Notes under the pieces: model-generated | Databases searched by the model: none | What the model saw: the letters and a program-made list of their open reading frames with translations, nothing else | What the model was told of the DNA's origin: nothing | Program-made: the position numbers and the translations under genes | Source: Allium sativum | Lineage: Eukaryota; Streptophyta; Magnoliopsida; Asparagales; Amaryllidaceae | Length of the DNA: 64,000 bases | Assembly (NCBI GenBank): GCA_030737875.1 | Contig: CM060909.1 | Location: 25,937,659 to 26,001,658, forward strand | Direction of reading: 5' to 3' | Shown here: positions 12,107 through 25,651 of the stretch, piece by piece | How positions within the stretch are numbered: position 1 is the first letter of the stretch | Layout of the letters: each line of letters begins with the position of its first letter

Positions 12107-12112
<6 letters not shown>

Positions 12113-12116
12113 ATTT

Positions 12117-13736
12117 CATCTGGTATTTTAAATCGATTTCTGTCTGAAGTATAATCGCAACCTTCAACGTGTTTCCCTCGTTGATTAGCCATTATTATCT
12201 CAATACTTTTTGTCTCGAGATCTACTTCTTGTAACCTAATCGCAGATTAATCGCAACTATCGAAGACCAATTTCCGTCTTGAGATCTATATGCTGCTTCC
12301 TATCCCAGGTTTGGATCTATTTAATTTGATTAAGGATAATTAAGCCACTGTTAATTTGGGTTTCGACATTGTCGGCGCAACTGAACTAGCTTCAGTTCCA
12401 AGTTATCCAACCGATTTCCATTATTTTGAGCTAGATGAATTCATTTCGAAGTGGGTGAAATTTATTCAGTTTCTCGAGTTAATGGATTTAGGGTTTCTTT
12501 TAGTTTTCGATTTAATCTCTATTAGCGGATTATTTTTACATCTACTGATTATATAAGTGTCCATATAAGATCTAGTTTTATCGGAGGCTAATTTACTAAA
12601 GCAGTTAGTTTTATGGCATTCAGCATGATTTTCCCCAATATATATATATGGAGATGATTTCAGCGGATATTCATATGTGTCTCCATGTATTTCCACCCCA
12701 AACTCCAACAAAGCTATGTTTAGTTCTGATTCAATTCTGATGGGAACGTGGTTTTAGATGTGCTTTTGGGGTTAAGTAGTGATGATTTGGGGTGTGTGCA
12801 TACATGATTATGGTAAGTACAGTACTTATCCTGTTTTTTGAATGGATTTGGGGCGAATACCAGATTCATATCATCAAAAGTTTTATGGTTTTTGGGGTTA
12901 AATATTGTACTAGGTTTTGTTATGGCTTATAATTTCCTGAATGCGGAATGATTACCAGTTTGATGTATGAAAAGGTGATTTAGCATTCTGGCTTAATGGG
13001 ACCTGCTACACTAAAGAATATTCAATGAACCTAAGATATATTATTCATGCTCCAATGCAGTTCAGATTTAATGGGATTAGAAAAATTTTTGCTTTCTACT
13101 ATAATATGGTATTTCTGAGTTTGATTATGTTTTGGGCATGCCAGATTAATACCATCAGAAGTACCATTAAATGAAAACCAATGTTGTTGGTTTGGTTTGT
13201 GTAAGAATGCAGTCTTATTCATTTTCGGAGCATAAGCGGATTTGATTAGGATGCTTGACCTGCTTTTAGATGGTGCTATTAATTTTTGTTTTGGTTTTCA
13301 TGCTTTTATGTTTCATCCGGAACTCACAGCCTGGTTCAACTCTTACGAAATTGGCACTTGGATGAAATTGATCAGTAGTTTCTTGGTAGTTGGTTTTGGA
13401 TGAAATGGGGAGAACTGCTGAGAAATTTATTAGTGGATTGAAGAGAATTTTTGCTTACATACTGAGGTAAAATGTTGTTTTGAAGTGTAACTTTTATGGT
13501 AGTCGTTTGGATGCTGGGTTCAAGTGGAGCCTTGGGCTCGAGTGAAGTGCAGAGAGACGCATGCTAGCGGGATGGTGGCCTCATCATGGACCGATAGTTG
13601 TTAGAATAGGTTTATAGTTACTTGTATTTTCATATTGTTTTCTTTTGTTTTCCTTATGTAATGGTTAGTATGCTAATCTTTCTCTTGTATGGTTTTTAGT
13701 AGATAACAAAGTGAACCAATTTTCAAAAAAAAAAAA
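12117..13736 (+). mobile_element. Poly(A)-tailed retroposon of unknown origin
   Basis: This segment is absent from the 3' LTR of A (compare 57180-57190), where the flanks are contiguous. It ends in twelve A residues (13725-13736). The flanks TAATTTATATTT (12105-12116) and TAGTTATATTT (13737-13747) look like a decayed target-site duplication. I see no long reading frame or known domain. The start (about 12130-12350) resembles a plant 5' UTR or early intron, and the last 250 bp contain a GC-richer block (13510-13605). It could be a 5'-truncated LINE, a non-autonomous LINE-tail element or a retroposed transcript. Confidence 0.55.
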
Positions 13737-15588
13737 TAGTTATATTTAGGCTTGGTAGTTGGATATTCCCGCAATTTTTAGCGGATAAGACCCTATGTGC
13801 CCTGCATAATTGCGAATGATCTTTTATACTGCGATATCCTGCCTTGATGCAGGATTGGTATTATTTATGTTATCTAACATTTGTGGATGAAGGAAACATG
13901 TTGGAGGGATCCAACTAGATTCCTTAACAATTTAATTATTGTTTACATATATAGTGTTTCCGATGTGAAAAATAATCTCTGGTTTATTATTGGGTGTTCT
14001 GAATGTTTGAATAGCATTGGCCCTAAAAAAATTGGTATTTAAATACTATCAAAACATATTCAAATGAAAGGAAAAGAAATTGATTTTGTAAAGGAAATTT
14101 TATTTTTTCAAAATAAAATTTGAATTTCGACCGGACTAGGAATATTAACTTGTTTTTAATAATAAAAACAAGTAGTGAATTTATAAATGTGGTTTATGAA
14201 TGTAAGTGAAATAAATTATTATTGCGTAATTTGAAGGTCTGAATTCAAGAGTGAATTCAAAAAGTGGAATTGAAAACCATTTCAAAAGGAAACGATGAAA
14301 TTTATTTTGATGTTTGGAATGTAAATTGAATTGAAATAAATCCATACGGATTTACGATTTGAATTCGACTATGTCGAATTTATAAAAATAAATTATTCTC
14401 AGAAAAGATAGTTGAATTTTTAATTCAAAATAATATTTTAAGAAGTTGATATTTCCAGTATTTAAAAATATAGAAAATTGATTCTGTGTTAACAGATATA
14501 AGTTTATAGTAATAAAATATTATCGAATGTAAATAAAAAAGAAAATTTGAGATTTAAACGGGAAAATTAATATTTCAAAATAGGAATTGGGTTTCAAGTG
14601 GATTTTTGAAATGGAAACTTGTTTTAATATATAAAACAAGGGAGTAAATTTATAAATGACACTTATAAATAAAGTGAGATAATTATCATTGGATGAATTG
14701 GAATTATAAAAAGTATGAATTTAAAAAGGAATTGTAAATCGTTTCGAAAAGGGAACGATAGCTTTTATTCCGTAATTTGGAATATAAACTAAATTGAGAT
14801 AAGTCCAAGGGATTTATAATTGGAATTCAATTAAGTTGAATTTAAAAAAAAATCCGAAGGAATTGGAATTTAATATAGAAAGTTGAGTTGTAAATGAATT
14901 TATATCTAAGCTATGGATTTTGAATGAAATAATCGACGATTTAGCATAATCAGAAATATTAAGTTGGATTTGGACAATTAGCTTATATATATACTAAAAT
15001 AAATAAGAATGAGGTTGGAATTTATTTAATAAATGAAGTTTAAAACGTTTGGATTTAAATTTGATTAAAACGAACTCGCAGCAGTGCGATAGTTCGTAAT
15101 TTGACGTTTCAAACTTCAATTAAGTATATAGATATCAATATAAGTCATAATTCTTTGAAATAAGAATCGTCCGGACCTATTGATTAATAATTTTTTAATA
15201 AAATAGAAAAATCAGGATTTCGTCTTATAGATTTTGAGTTATGTCAAAATCAAATTTCTAGAAAGACAGTGGTATAATCGTTTATAAACTATAACGATTT
15301 ATTCAATAAAATAAAAGGATTTTTGGCAAACAAAACTTAAATTTCCTTTAGTAAATTTCAGACTCGAGTTATAAAATAAATATGAACTCAAGTGGAGTAA
15401 ATGGATTGATTTTTGAAAAAAAATCAGTTTTAATTATTGAATGAAGTTAAATAATTAGAAAATAATTAGTTAACGGAGTTTTTGTATCAAACTTTACTTT
15501 AGTTAAGCGATTGGATTTGTGGATCTGCATTTCAAATCGAATATGAAACTCGAGTTAGAAATGCAATTCGACTTTTGTATAAGAGAAT

Positions 15589-15612
15589 TATATATATATA
15601 TATATATATATA
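15589..15612. repeat. (TA)n microsatellite
   Basis: TA run in the 5' LTR of A. In the 3' LTR the equivalent place (58950-58968) is much shorter. Confidence 0.85.
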
Positions 15613-18076
15613 TTTGAACATGATATGTTCAAATTATAAAAGGAGTAGGCAAAAGAGCTAATTAGAGAATAATTTAGTTAATTGAGTTAAAAAACGATTG
15701 GATTGTTTTGAAATAAATTAGAATTGGATGAAAATGTGTTAACAGGTACAAAATGAAGAAATGGAAGGAATAAAAATTGAATGTCCAATAAAAAAGTACA
15801 TATTTAATTCAATATGAGTTTTTATGAGTCTATTTGGCAAGCCGCTTGGCTTTTTGTTTTTCTTTTTGAATGGAAAGGGCCTAGTGAGGCGATTTGCAGT
15901 TGTACCGATTGATCCATGCAAGGGAGACGCTAGCGAAATTTTCTGGAAATTCAAGGAGACAGAAAATTTTTATGAAAAATTTGATAACTAGAAATATATT
16001 TAACGATTATATATACAGAATTTGGAACCAAATTTGGTTAATAAAATCTAACGTGTTGTAATAGACGTTTTTCATTAAATTTAGAAAAGCATGGACTATA
16101 ACACTATTGTTATAGTAAATCTTTTCCAAAAAGGAAACGATTAAGATTAAATATGAGATTTAAATATAGTTAGTTAAATGCAGTATTTTGGGTTGTTGTA
16201 ACGATGTTTTATGCAACATTCGTTTTAGCCTAAGTAAGTGTGATATTTTGGGTTGTTGCAACGATATTTTATGCAACATTCGTTTTAGTCTAAGTAAGTG
16301 TGATTTGGAAATGTTTTCCAAATAAAATGAGGAATATTTTCTCAGTATAGAAAATGAACGGGTTCGTTGGAAAAATAATTGAATGGAAATGTTTTCCCAT
16401 CATAATAAGATAATAATTTCAAAGTATAGAAAATAGGATTTTGATGGGAATTTGGAAATGTTTTCCATGTATTGTGAGAGGCCAAAGCAGTTTTGAAAAT
16501 ATATCGATAAGAATATTTGAGATGAATTAGGAAAATGATTCAATTAATGAAATTTTAATTAAAGGGTCTCAGTGATTATTTGACGCAAATCAATAAATAG
16601 TATTTCCATTTGGAAATAAGACATTTGGATGAATGTTTGTTTCTTCGATAGTTAAATAACCGACCATCAAAGTGTTGACCAATTAAACGTTATCGTAATT
16701 AATATGGAGAGACCAGTTGGATTTATTATCCGAAACCACTCCGTATTGGCATAAGCACTGCTAATCAGATTATTTTAAAGATAATCGAAGACGGAGTAAA
16801 GTGCAAGGGCTTTTTCTATTAATCTTAGGGAGAAATTGCCTAAGATGGATTAATGGATATAGTGCATTCGGGATCGTTCAGTCCTAAAATGAACTTGTAT
16901 GGACGAATGTCTAACAGAGTATTTCCAAATGATCATGTACATTGATTTCCTAAAACGTACTCTTGTTTGGTGGTGGAGAAGACACCTTCTCTTAGCTTAA
17001 CACCCATAATATTTTTATGGTTGTCAATTAGTGGTTTGATGGATCTGACGATGCGGCATTCAAAGCAAATGACAATGCGATGTCCTTAAAGGTAATCGTG
17101 ACCTCAAGCCTCATCAACCGGGAAATGAAAAAAATCAGGAAGACATTATGGCTATGTGGGTCATTCTCATTAGGTTGTATTGTCACTATCTAGAGAGTAT
17201 TCATTTGTTTCTTCCTCTGTCTCTTTTGTCTGCTTACGGAAACGGTTGCTGATCACAAGCGTGGGTGATAATATATTTGGTACACTCAAGTTGAATAAGT
17301 GGTCGGTCATGTGTGGCCGAGTTGCAAGATATTCTTGTTAAACCCCAATGTATCCTCTCTAGGAGTCTAGAGTACACTGATCGGGAGGTGGTCCCATGCC
17401 TTGTCATAGTTGGAAATTCATTCTCCAATAAGTATCTGCGGTTTTTTATTATATACTATATATGTGGAGCGTGAGATGCAAGTGTTTCACTAGATTGTTA
17501 TTTATTTGATTCGACACTATTATAATATCAAAATAGTTTTGATACAAATAATTTTTTCAGTTATCGTAAGGTAAAAACCATCCATGTTTATGTGTAGATT
17601 GGTCTTACGATTATCTTTTCTTTAAAAAGGATTTTTAAAGGTAAATCAAGTGGTCGGAGTTTACTCACACCAGTCCCATGACAGACCCATAGTTTATTTG
17701 TTTTGTTTCAGCCTAAACTCTTGGGTGCCCAAATTTGTATGGACAGTCAAGTAGTTCAAGTGTTTACAGATACCCTTGGAGATGCTTGAAGCAAGAGGCT
17801 TCAATGTTAGATATCCAAAGTTTATTCCTCTATGTTGTATATATGGTTTACTCTGATAATATATGTAAGTATAGATACAGTTTTGCCAAAGGTTATTATA
17901 TATACATATATCATATTATTTTTTCTGCTACGATCTGAGGTTATGTATTGTTATCTCTGTTTTCGTTCTATCTTTTTCGTCTTTACCCATAATGATTCGT
18001 ATTTCTGTGCAATTTAGGTTAGACGTGTGGTGTATTTAGTCAACTCAAAGGGTATAGATTTATGGGCTGTTACAAT

Positions 18077-18088
18077 TGGTATCTGAGC
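18077..18088 (+). other. Primer-binding site of element A
   Basis: TGGTATCTGAGC, two bases after the LTR end TTACA. It differs at one base from TGGTATCAGAGC, the complement of the initiator tRNA-Met 3' end. Confidence 0.8.
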
Positions 18089-18373
18089 TTAGGTTGAGAA
18101 AATACCTTGGCTTTGGTGGGAGTAACTCATTAGAGATAGGGTTAGTATTACCTTAGAATGAGTTGAGTAAATATATACTAGAGTGTGTATTTGTTAGTTG
18201 ATATAAAAATTGTTTTATATTGTATTGGCTTATTTTTTGAGTGTCTTATGAATTCTAGTCGAATTGTGGGAAGCTACGACATTGATAGGAGCCTCTAAAC
18301 ACTTGAACAAGGGAGTTTGACATAATATTGTTTTAAAGTGGGTAAGTGATATAATTTTACCCAAAATTCTATT

Positions 18374-19838
18374 ATTTTTTCTTTTTGGTAAAACCGACCG
18401 GTTTTTATAGTGATCGCAAACACTTTTATTATAACCAATAATAAATACAAGTATAACAGAAGGTTGGTGTTTGCCAACCTACTACAATTCGGTTTTTAAG
18501 GTGGTCCGTCCACCGTCTATGGCATTTATTATGAGTTGTCCATAGAATCTATACAAGATTACAGTAGAGGAGCTAGCTATTGCACTAGACTACTATTCCT
18601 CACGCAGTGAGAAATTAACAATATGCTAGGAAATAAAAACACACAGTCACTACTTCCCATGCCTCAATCAGTAATACATGTTTCCTAGTGTCAGGAGACA
18701 CTTAACATCACCTGGCCACAACATTTGATTTGGGCAAACATCACATCCTAGTGTGCGCAACAGGAGACCCTACTGCGTACATCTCTTCTAGGCTACACAG
18801 TAAATTTCCATCTCCATGCATTGCTGCCGAATTGACATAAGCCTCAAGAGCAAGTAAGATCAGTAAAGTATAGAAGTAGGAGAAAAAGAAAATCAATCTA
18901 GCATTCAAGAGCAGCGCTTCACCAGTTGCCTAATGACGGCGCTGACCGGCACACTGCTAACTAACACCATTACCAGATCTAAAAACTCCAAACAGAGATC
19001 GGATTTCATTTGAACTTTCCTAAGCAACACCACATAACTTACTCTAATCGGAGCTTGCTCAGAATCCACCATCGATAACATAGCTAAGTTCAGATCCATA
19101 AAGGCTTCTCGTGTATAACCATCCATTGACGAATAGGACCCAAACGAACAATACAAAACAAAGTAAGATCAAGCAGACAACTGCAAAACTTACATAGCCT
19201 ATGTGCTCCAGATTTCCAGAGTTGTAACTAAACACCTCCTCAAAAATTTTCAACCAGAACACACAATAGACACACACGAGCTACCAAACAAGACACACAC
19301 ATGATAAAACATTAAAGACCCAATTTGGCAAAAAGACCCATCGTAGACCAAAAAAGTCAAGATGCGAAATCAATTCAACCATCAGGGAGTTACTGCTAAC
19401 CACGCGACTCCGCGTTAGTGTTGAATCCAAACCGTTGTTGTAGCCACCAATTAAAGACCATGCAAAGGCAAGGAGTTGCCTGAAATTGCTACTGCAAGCG
19501 GAATGGAGTGTAGTCAGAAGTGATAATAGAAATAAAAATGGTTGTAGAGATGAGATTAAAAAAGTGGGGGCAATACCAAGGCATAGAGCATATTTCATAG
19601 AAAAAAAATCTTATATCGATAAAAGATAAAGCGGCGTATGGTGGAGCTTCCAGGCATAACGAAAAAACGGTCAAAATAATTAGATTATTGTAGAGACAGA
19701 AGTTTAAGAAAGGAAAGAATTTGCAGATGCGAGAAGAAATGAAAAGAGGGAAAGAAGCGACCTTATCGCAATTTACAACTGTTCACCCATACAAAGCTTT
19801 TTTACTAACCTTTGTAAATTTTCTTCCAATTTTTCCCT
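18374..19838 (-). mobile_element. Non-coding LINE-like element inserted in the internal region of A
   Basis: Flanked by a perfect 11-bp duplication AAAATTCTATT (18363-18373 and 19839-19849). The related element C has this site uninterrupted, in reverse complement near 45090-45120. The minus-strand 3' end has an A-rich tail and the words GATCGCAAACACTTTTATTA (plus strand), close to those of the ORF1-only element at 4401. Only short frames are present, none resembling ORF1 or ORF2, so this is a non-autonomous derivative of about 1.46 kb. Confidence 0.75.
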
Positions 19839-19849
19839 AAAATTCTATT

Positions 19850-21310
19850 TTGATATAAAAGTAATAATTTTCTGAAATTATTATGATATGTGGATGTGTT
19901 GGTTGTTATTACTATAATCAAATAAGATTAAAAGCTGGAATGGTTATATATAACCAAATAGAATTTGTATAAGAATGAAATATACAAATAAGATGAACTG
20001 GAATTGGATTCAATCCCGGATTTGGAATTTAAATCCCGTAAAGTTAGGGAATATTATTTTGAAGTATATTAAAATAATATAGCTTTGTTTTGGAAGGATT
20101 TTTGAATAAAAACCATTATAGATGGATTTTTAAAGTGATAAAGCATTGAACTCACTTCAGTCGCTGGAAAATAATCTAAATGATGATCGCTATGTCATTT
20201 GCATTCATTTTCGAGTTTCTAAGTGATGGATTGCTATCATAGTAGAACTTTCCAATCAAAATTTATTTCAGAAAACAAGTTGCTTTGGAAAATTCAAATG
20301 TTTTGAATTTGAGATAGTTATAAATTTATTTATATATTTATGTGATTTCTAAAGGATTTAAAAATAAAACCCAAGAATTTGGATTCTGCAATTTAAATTT
20401 AACTTAAGTAAGTTAAATGGATTGAAATTGATAAATTGATTTGGAACCAATTTAAAATTAGCCAGAGATATAAGTGGTTATTTTAATAACCGAATAATAC
20501 GAAATTTGCATAGAATTTTTTTGTTTGTCCTAGACGAAGTAAATAAATTGATTGGAATCAATTTTATTGAATTTGAATGCATATGAATGGAATATGAACT
20601 AATTGTAAATATATTGATTGCAAATAAATAAATAAAATGAATGTGAGTATACATGGTATGAATAGGAATGAAATGACATATATACTAAATGTCGGGACTT
20701 AAATTAGCATATATGTGCTATATATACATAGTATGACATGATTGTGTTGAATCCACGTGTTTTACAATTTGAATGAATGAAAATTATTGAAACTTAATAT
20801 TATAAGACTTATGAGGTTAAATTGAGTAAGTACAAGAACATGGAGCTGCCTGGCTTATTTTTGAGTGCATGGATTGCATAAACACTAAGCGCATGCACTT
20901 AATAAATGCTTATATAAGGTACTCCTATGCAAAAATACCAGAATTAGGGTATATGACTTGTTTTCCTACCGTGTGGGTCGAGGTATACCTTTTTATCTCT
21001 TGTAGGATATTGAAAAAGCTCCTCTGTACAAGGGAGACTCTTCCAAACAAATTCCAAAATTTAAGGAGTGAGAAAAATTTTCAAGATTTTTGAAAAAAAA
21101 AATTAAGCTAAAAGGGATGATTTTCAAATTAGGTCTAATTTGAAGGATTTTGAAATATAAATGGGAAATCAATGGTTTGCCTCAAAACCAAAAGTTATGC
21201 TGGAACTAAACTTGTAGAAATATAAAGAGTTGGGTTTCAACATAAGTGGATTTTCAAAAGGGGCTTGAAACATTTTTCTTACCTTAGTGGCTTCGGGACG
21301 AAATTCTATT
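19850..21310 (+). other. Remaining internal region of element A (non-coding)
   Basis: AT-rich and without domains. Parts align with the internal region of element C in reverse complement (for example 19860-20200 with 44700-45100). Only the last 40 bases before the polypurine tract (ACCTTAGTGGCTTCGGGACG area) look like a remnant of the conserved end of a gypsy polyprotein. Confidence 0.6.
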
Positions 21311-21323
21311 AAGGGGTGAAGAA
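21311..21323 (+). other. Polypurine tract of element A
   Basis: AAGGGGTGAAGAA immediately before the 3' LTR start TGTAATGACCC. Confidence 0.75.
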
Positions 21324-22978
21324 TGTAATGACCCAGATTTTTAGTCGATTAATTTTGAACACTTAATATTGTTTTAAATGCTAAGTTGATAATATAAATG
21401 GATTTTTATATGGAATTTATCGTTTAATAATCAAATACGATTTAATTTCGAGTGTATCAAATTATCGTAATACGGAACTGGAAATAACTAAATTCGAAGC
21501 TAAAACTGAATCGAAACAATTTAGATGATCAATATGAATTCTATTTGAAAATAAATGATAATAATAATAATTTATTATCAAGGAGTTGATTTTTTTGAAT
21601 TTAGATTATAGGTTATCGATTTAATTTGGAACTTAAGAAAATTCAATTCTCAAACGACATCGGATTTTAACGAAGCCAATTTTATAAAATTCGTAGTAGT
21701 TAATTATGCCTAGATTTCAAATTTCGTGTCAATTGGAGTTATTTTGTGATCGTGCGCAATTTGGATGCATATCGATTCACATTGAGAATTAAAAGGAAGA
21801 TTTATAAATGATCTCGGAATTCGGCGAAACTAGTTCCATCATGTCTGAAATATTAAGTTATTGCAAGATTACAAGTTTTATCGAGATTGGAGCTTGTATG
21901 TGGTCGTTTAAGCATACTACTTTGGGCTTAAGTTTCACCTGAATATTTTAATATTAATTTTGTCTATCAATACACACCTACCCCGTTTCCTCTTTTATTT
22001 TCTCTCTTCGTTCATTTTATTTTTTTCTTCGAAACCAAAATCGAAGCCGACATATGAGTCAATTCTTCAAAATTCAAAAATAAATCTAAATCTCCACGTA
22101 ATCAAATAATTCAAGATTTGATAATTTCCTATTCACCTACGCTTCGATCTGATATGCGCATTAATGGGTGTGACGCTGTCTCGATGTTGGCATGTCGATA
22201 CTAGGGTTGAGGGATTCAGGAAATGGATGCATGGATTCACAAAACAAAGGTGATATTTGTGATTTGTTCTTAATTTAGCATCACAAGTAACAAAATGAGG
22301 GAGTTTGACGTCAATTTCTGTCGCAACCTGTGTGCGTGAGGGCATTGGAATCGCGAATTTATTGTTGGGGTCGAGATCGACTTCATGGTGCGATGGCATT
22401 TTGGGCGTGCGTGGTTTCTACATTAGCAGGCTTAGGTAGCAGGTCAGTTGTGATGATTGAATTTGGTACTGGAAGGTGTAAATAGCAAAAGGCGGTTAGG
22501 AGGTTGATAGTGAACTTGTAGAAAGGAGATGAATTTAGGGTTGGATAGACGAGGGTGGTTAGAGATTGATGCTGTGGATAGAGATATGTAGATGGTGTAT
22601 GGTTTGTCATGTTGTTTGATGATGAAGGAAGCTATGGTGTTGTTTGATGGGGGAGAGCTAGTTTAGTTTCTGATAATCTATTTGGAGTGCAGATGTTGTT
22701 TTGTTGGTTATTGTGGAAAATTTGCAATGAAGGGCAGTTAATGAAGTCAATGGCATGAGGAGGGACGAGGAGAGATGGCGGTTGCAATGCTGGGTTATTC
22801 AGAGTTTTCTGGTGGTGAGGTGACGGGATCCGATAGCCTGATGGCTGCATTGATAGGGGTTGAATGGTCGGAGTCTTGTTCGAAGAAGGTTGTTGTGCGT
22901 CTATTCTTAAAGGAGGGAAGATTAGGTAATCAATCTGAATAATTTTGTGTTTAAATTCTTGATTAAATATATACACAT
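21324..22978 (+). repeat. 3' LTR of element A, first part
   Basis: Aligns with 9888-11540 of the 5' LTR, with frequent substitutions and small indels. The TATA box is mutated at 21965-21972. It stops at the CA/TA microsatellite, where element D begins. Modules shared with other LTRs lie at 21651-21690 and 21805-21840. Confidence 0.85.
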
Positions 22979-23772
22979 TGTTAACAACAAAATTTGCATC
23001 ATCTAAATATAAAGAACCAAAAGTCCCAAAACCGAAAGAGTGAAAGGCTCGAGGCAGCGAAACCAAAACCAAGTGTAGGAAAGAGTCTTGGAAGAGGCTA
23101 AGAAGATACCGAGAGCAAGCTTCGAAAGCTAGGAAACTGATACCAAACAGAAGATGTCTTGGAGAAAACTTTATCGATACCAAAAGCAGTGGGTTGAAAG
23201 CCGACACCGGTAACAAAAAGCTCAGGTTGCAATCGAGCATTCACTAGGAAAGCGATACAAAGGTTACAACAACATTAAAGAAGAAGCCTAAGAGAATCAT
23301 GGAAGATACTGAGCACAAGAATATCGGTCTGACCACGATAGCAGAAGATAAAGGCATGGTATCGATACCAATGGGCGATGAACAATTTAGCTTAGTATCG
23401 GCAGCAGGACAAGAAGACAAGTTAACGAAGACGACACCCAAAGAGCCAACATCGAAAGAGAAATAAGATCAAGGCATGAAGCCGACACTAAAAGAATGTT
23501 TTGGAAGCACGTAACCGACACCAGACCACCAAGACAGCCGATACCAAAAGTAAAAGGAAAAGGGACCAAGTCAGAATGCTATCGGCGTCAACAAAGGAGG
23601 TAAAACTTGGTACCGATACAAGAAAGATGGCGACAAGGAAACACCAAAAGCAACAAGGGAGTAAGGATTAATCGAGAGCGGCTATAGTACCACCACCAAG
23701 AGTAAACAATTTGGTTTTGATTCCAAAAGCACATATTTCAATACCAAAACCGAAGGCTATATGGAAGGGAAT
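22979..23772 (+). repeat. First LTR of element D, left part
   Basis: Aligns with 54954-55775 (3 differences in one 60-base block compared). It is dense in the word CCGATACCAAAAG and shorter variants, including the palindrome GGTATCGATACC near 23361. Interrupted at 23773 by element B. Confidence 0.85.
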
Positions 23773-24628
23773 TATAACGACCCGGAAAATCTGAACCAAT
23801 TTGAAAATTTTAAATTGGCTAAAATAATGGATTTTAAATATTTTAAATAAATATTTTAAATAATAACGATGAAAAGTAAGTTTGAATCGACATTTGAAAA
23901 CGAATAGAATTAATTCTAATTATAAACAAGGCCTGAAATGGCGCGGTAGTTTCAAAATTTAAATTTAAACTTTGACTGACTGTATCGGGTGCAAAACAAA
24001 ACGGATTTGAGTGAAACCAAAAATATTTAAATCTGTTAGTGAATACCTTTCTAATGAATCTGAAAAATCAAAGTTTCATAGCGGGAAGCAAAAGTTATGG
24101 CCAAGTGAATTTTCAGAAAGGTCGCATGGAATTTGTATAGCCCGTGAAATTGGCCATTTTGTTGGATCTGGGATGTGAAGTGATTGCTAGGTTTCAAATT
24201 TCATAATTTTTGAAGCTAATATGTGAGCGTGGCAAAGGAAAATGTGTTTTGGTCGATTTCTATTAAATTGAATCGACCAGAAATGGGCCATTTTTCAAAC
24301 GGTCTCAGAATTCGACGAAACTAGTTTTGTTGGGACCATATCGTCAAAACATAGCCAGATTTATTTTTCTGGAATTTTTTGAATCAGTTTGTGGCCCTGG
24401 CAAATTGAAATGTACGTTTGAATTAAATATATACTGATTTATATTTTAATTTAAAGAAAAACTGATTCAAACAGTCGAATGGGCCTACGAAACATATCCC
24501 ATTGTGTTCGAAATGGGGGTATTTAGCTAGGGGAGACAGTCGTTGGGTTTGATTTGGTGTTAGTATGAACGAACAAATATTTTTAAATCAAAAGAAAATT
24601 AAATAATATTGAAATAAAATAAATCTTC

Positions 24629-24635
24629 TATAAAG
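24629..24635 (+). promoter_or_regulatory. TATA box in 5' LTR of element B
   Basis: TATAAAG, followed after about 20 bases by the leader-like AAACCCTAGCCC. The copy at 31289-31295 in the 3' LTR is identical. Confidence 0.55.
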
Positions 24636-25600
24636 ATGGGGCCCAAAACCCTAGCCCTCTTCGCGATCGTTTCCAGCCGCTGCTTACCCATTTGAAGGCG
24701 GAAAATGCTCGTTTTTTTATCACCAAATCTCGATTAAAATACCGCGAATTACAATCCTGTTCTTTAGGTAAATATGTGGAGATTTCTTCAGGCTTCACAT
24801 CTATACCCGTTTGGTAAATTTTCATGAGGCGTGGAGCTCGGATTTCGAGCCTGAACGCGCGTCGTTCGAGGCCAAATTCCGGTCAGGTGGGGCGATCAAG
24901 CTGGGGGCAGTTGGTCGGGGGTAGCGCGGTTCTTGATGGCGAAGGTCGGGGGACCCTCTGATCGGAGTCATGATCGACGATGGAAGCGCTAGGAGGAGAG
25001 AGAGGGTGTGAGCACTGGTTCGACGGTTTACTGAAGGGGACAGGAGGAATTAAGGGAAAGGTAGCGTTTGTTTAGCGTTATTAATTTAATTAATTACGCT
25101 ATTTAGTTATCCAACGTAAATAATGCCATAACTTCTTCATACGAGGTTCAAATCGCATGGAACTGGATCCGTTGTGATCGTGGGAACGAGAGCTTCACAA
25201 CAAAACTGACCGAGACAAAAACAAAGCACGTTGGAATTTCAGACAATTTCGAATCTGAAAAGAAATTTGGAAATTCTGAAAAACCCAGTCAATGCGAGAA
25301 ATTCTCTCACTATAATTTTCTTGTACAGTTATTTATATTATAGCTGCATATCTGAACTGTTCACATACGTCCAAGGACCATGGACGATTTATTTGATTGT
25401 GTTGTGACTGTGAATTGTATATATATACGAAATGTGAAAAGTGAGATTTCTAATTTATAAACGATATGGAAAACGACGATGTATAAATTATATAGTCGAT
25501 GTATGAGTTATATAAGCGTTGTACACCTCTTGTATAAGCGTTGTATAAGTTATATATGCGTTGTAAAAATTATATATGTGTTGAAATAGAAGTGAAATGC

Positions 25601-25608
<8 letters not shown>

Positions 25609-25650
<42 letters not shown>
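25609..25650. repeat. (TA)n microsatellite in 5' LTR of B
   Basis: TA run. In the 3' LTR the equivalent position (32297-32320) is short and interrupted. Confidence 0.9.

Positions 25651-25651
<1 letters not shown>

Larger units (their letters stand above)
9888..18074 (+). repeat. 5' LTR of element A
   Basis: Direct copy of 21324-22978 joined to 56855-61337: the first part aligns from TGTAAYRACCC through the CA/TA tract, the second from there to the terminal TTACA. It is longer than its partner mainly because of a MITE and a poly(A)-tailed retroposon between 11876 and 13736. The promoter sits about 630 bp in, so most of the LTR is R/U5. Repeated modules lie at 10205-10239 and 10360-10398. A degenerate copy of the antisense LNETEG frame lies at 16861-16920. 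Confidence 0.85.

Noticed and set aside
18905..19598. Minus-strand frames of 72-105 residues in the LINE-like element in A
   Set aside because: No resemblance to DUF4283, endonuclease, RT or zf-RVT; overlapping frames in a region that reads as non-coding.
22632..23240. 202-residue open frame on the minus strand
   Set aside because: It runs across the junction of the A LTR and the D LTR at 22979, so it cannot be an ancestral gene. It stays open because the opposite strand is purine-rich.
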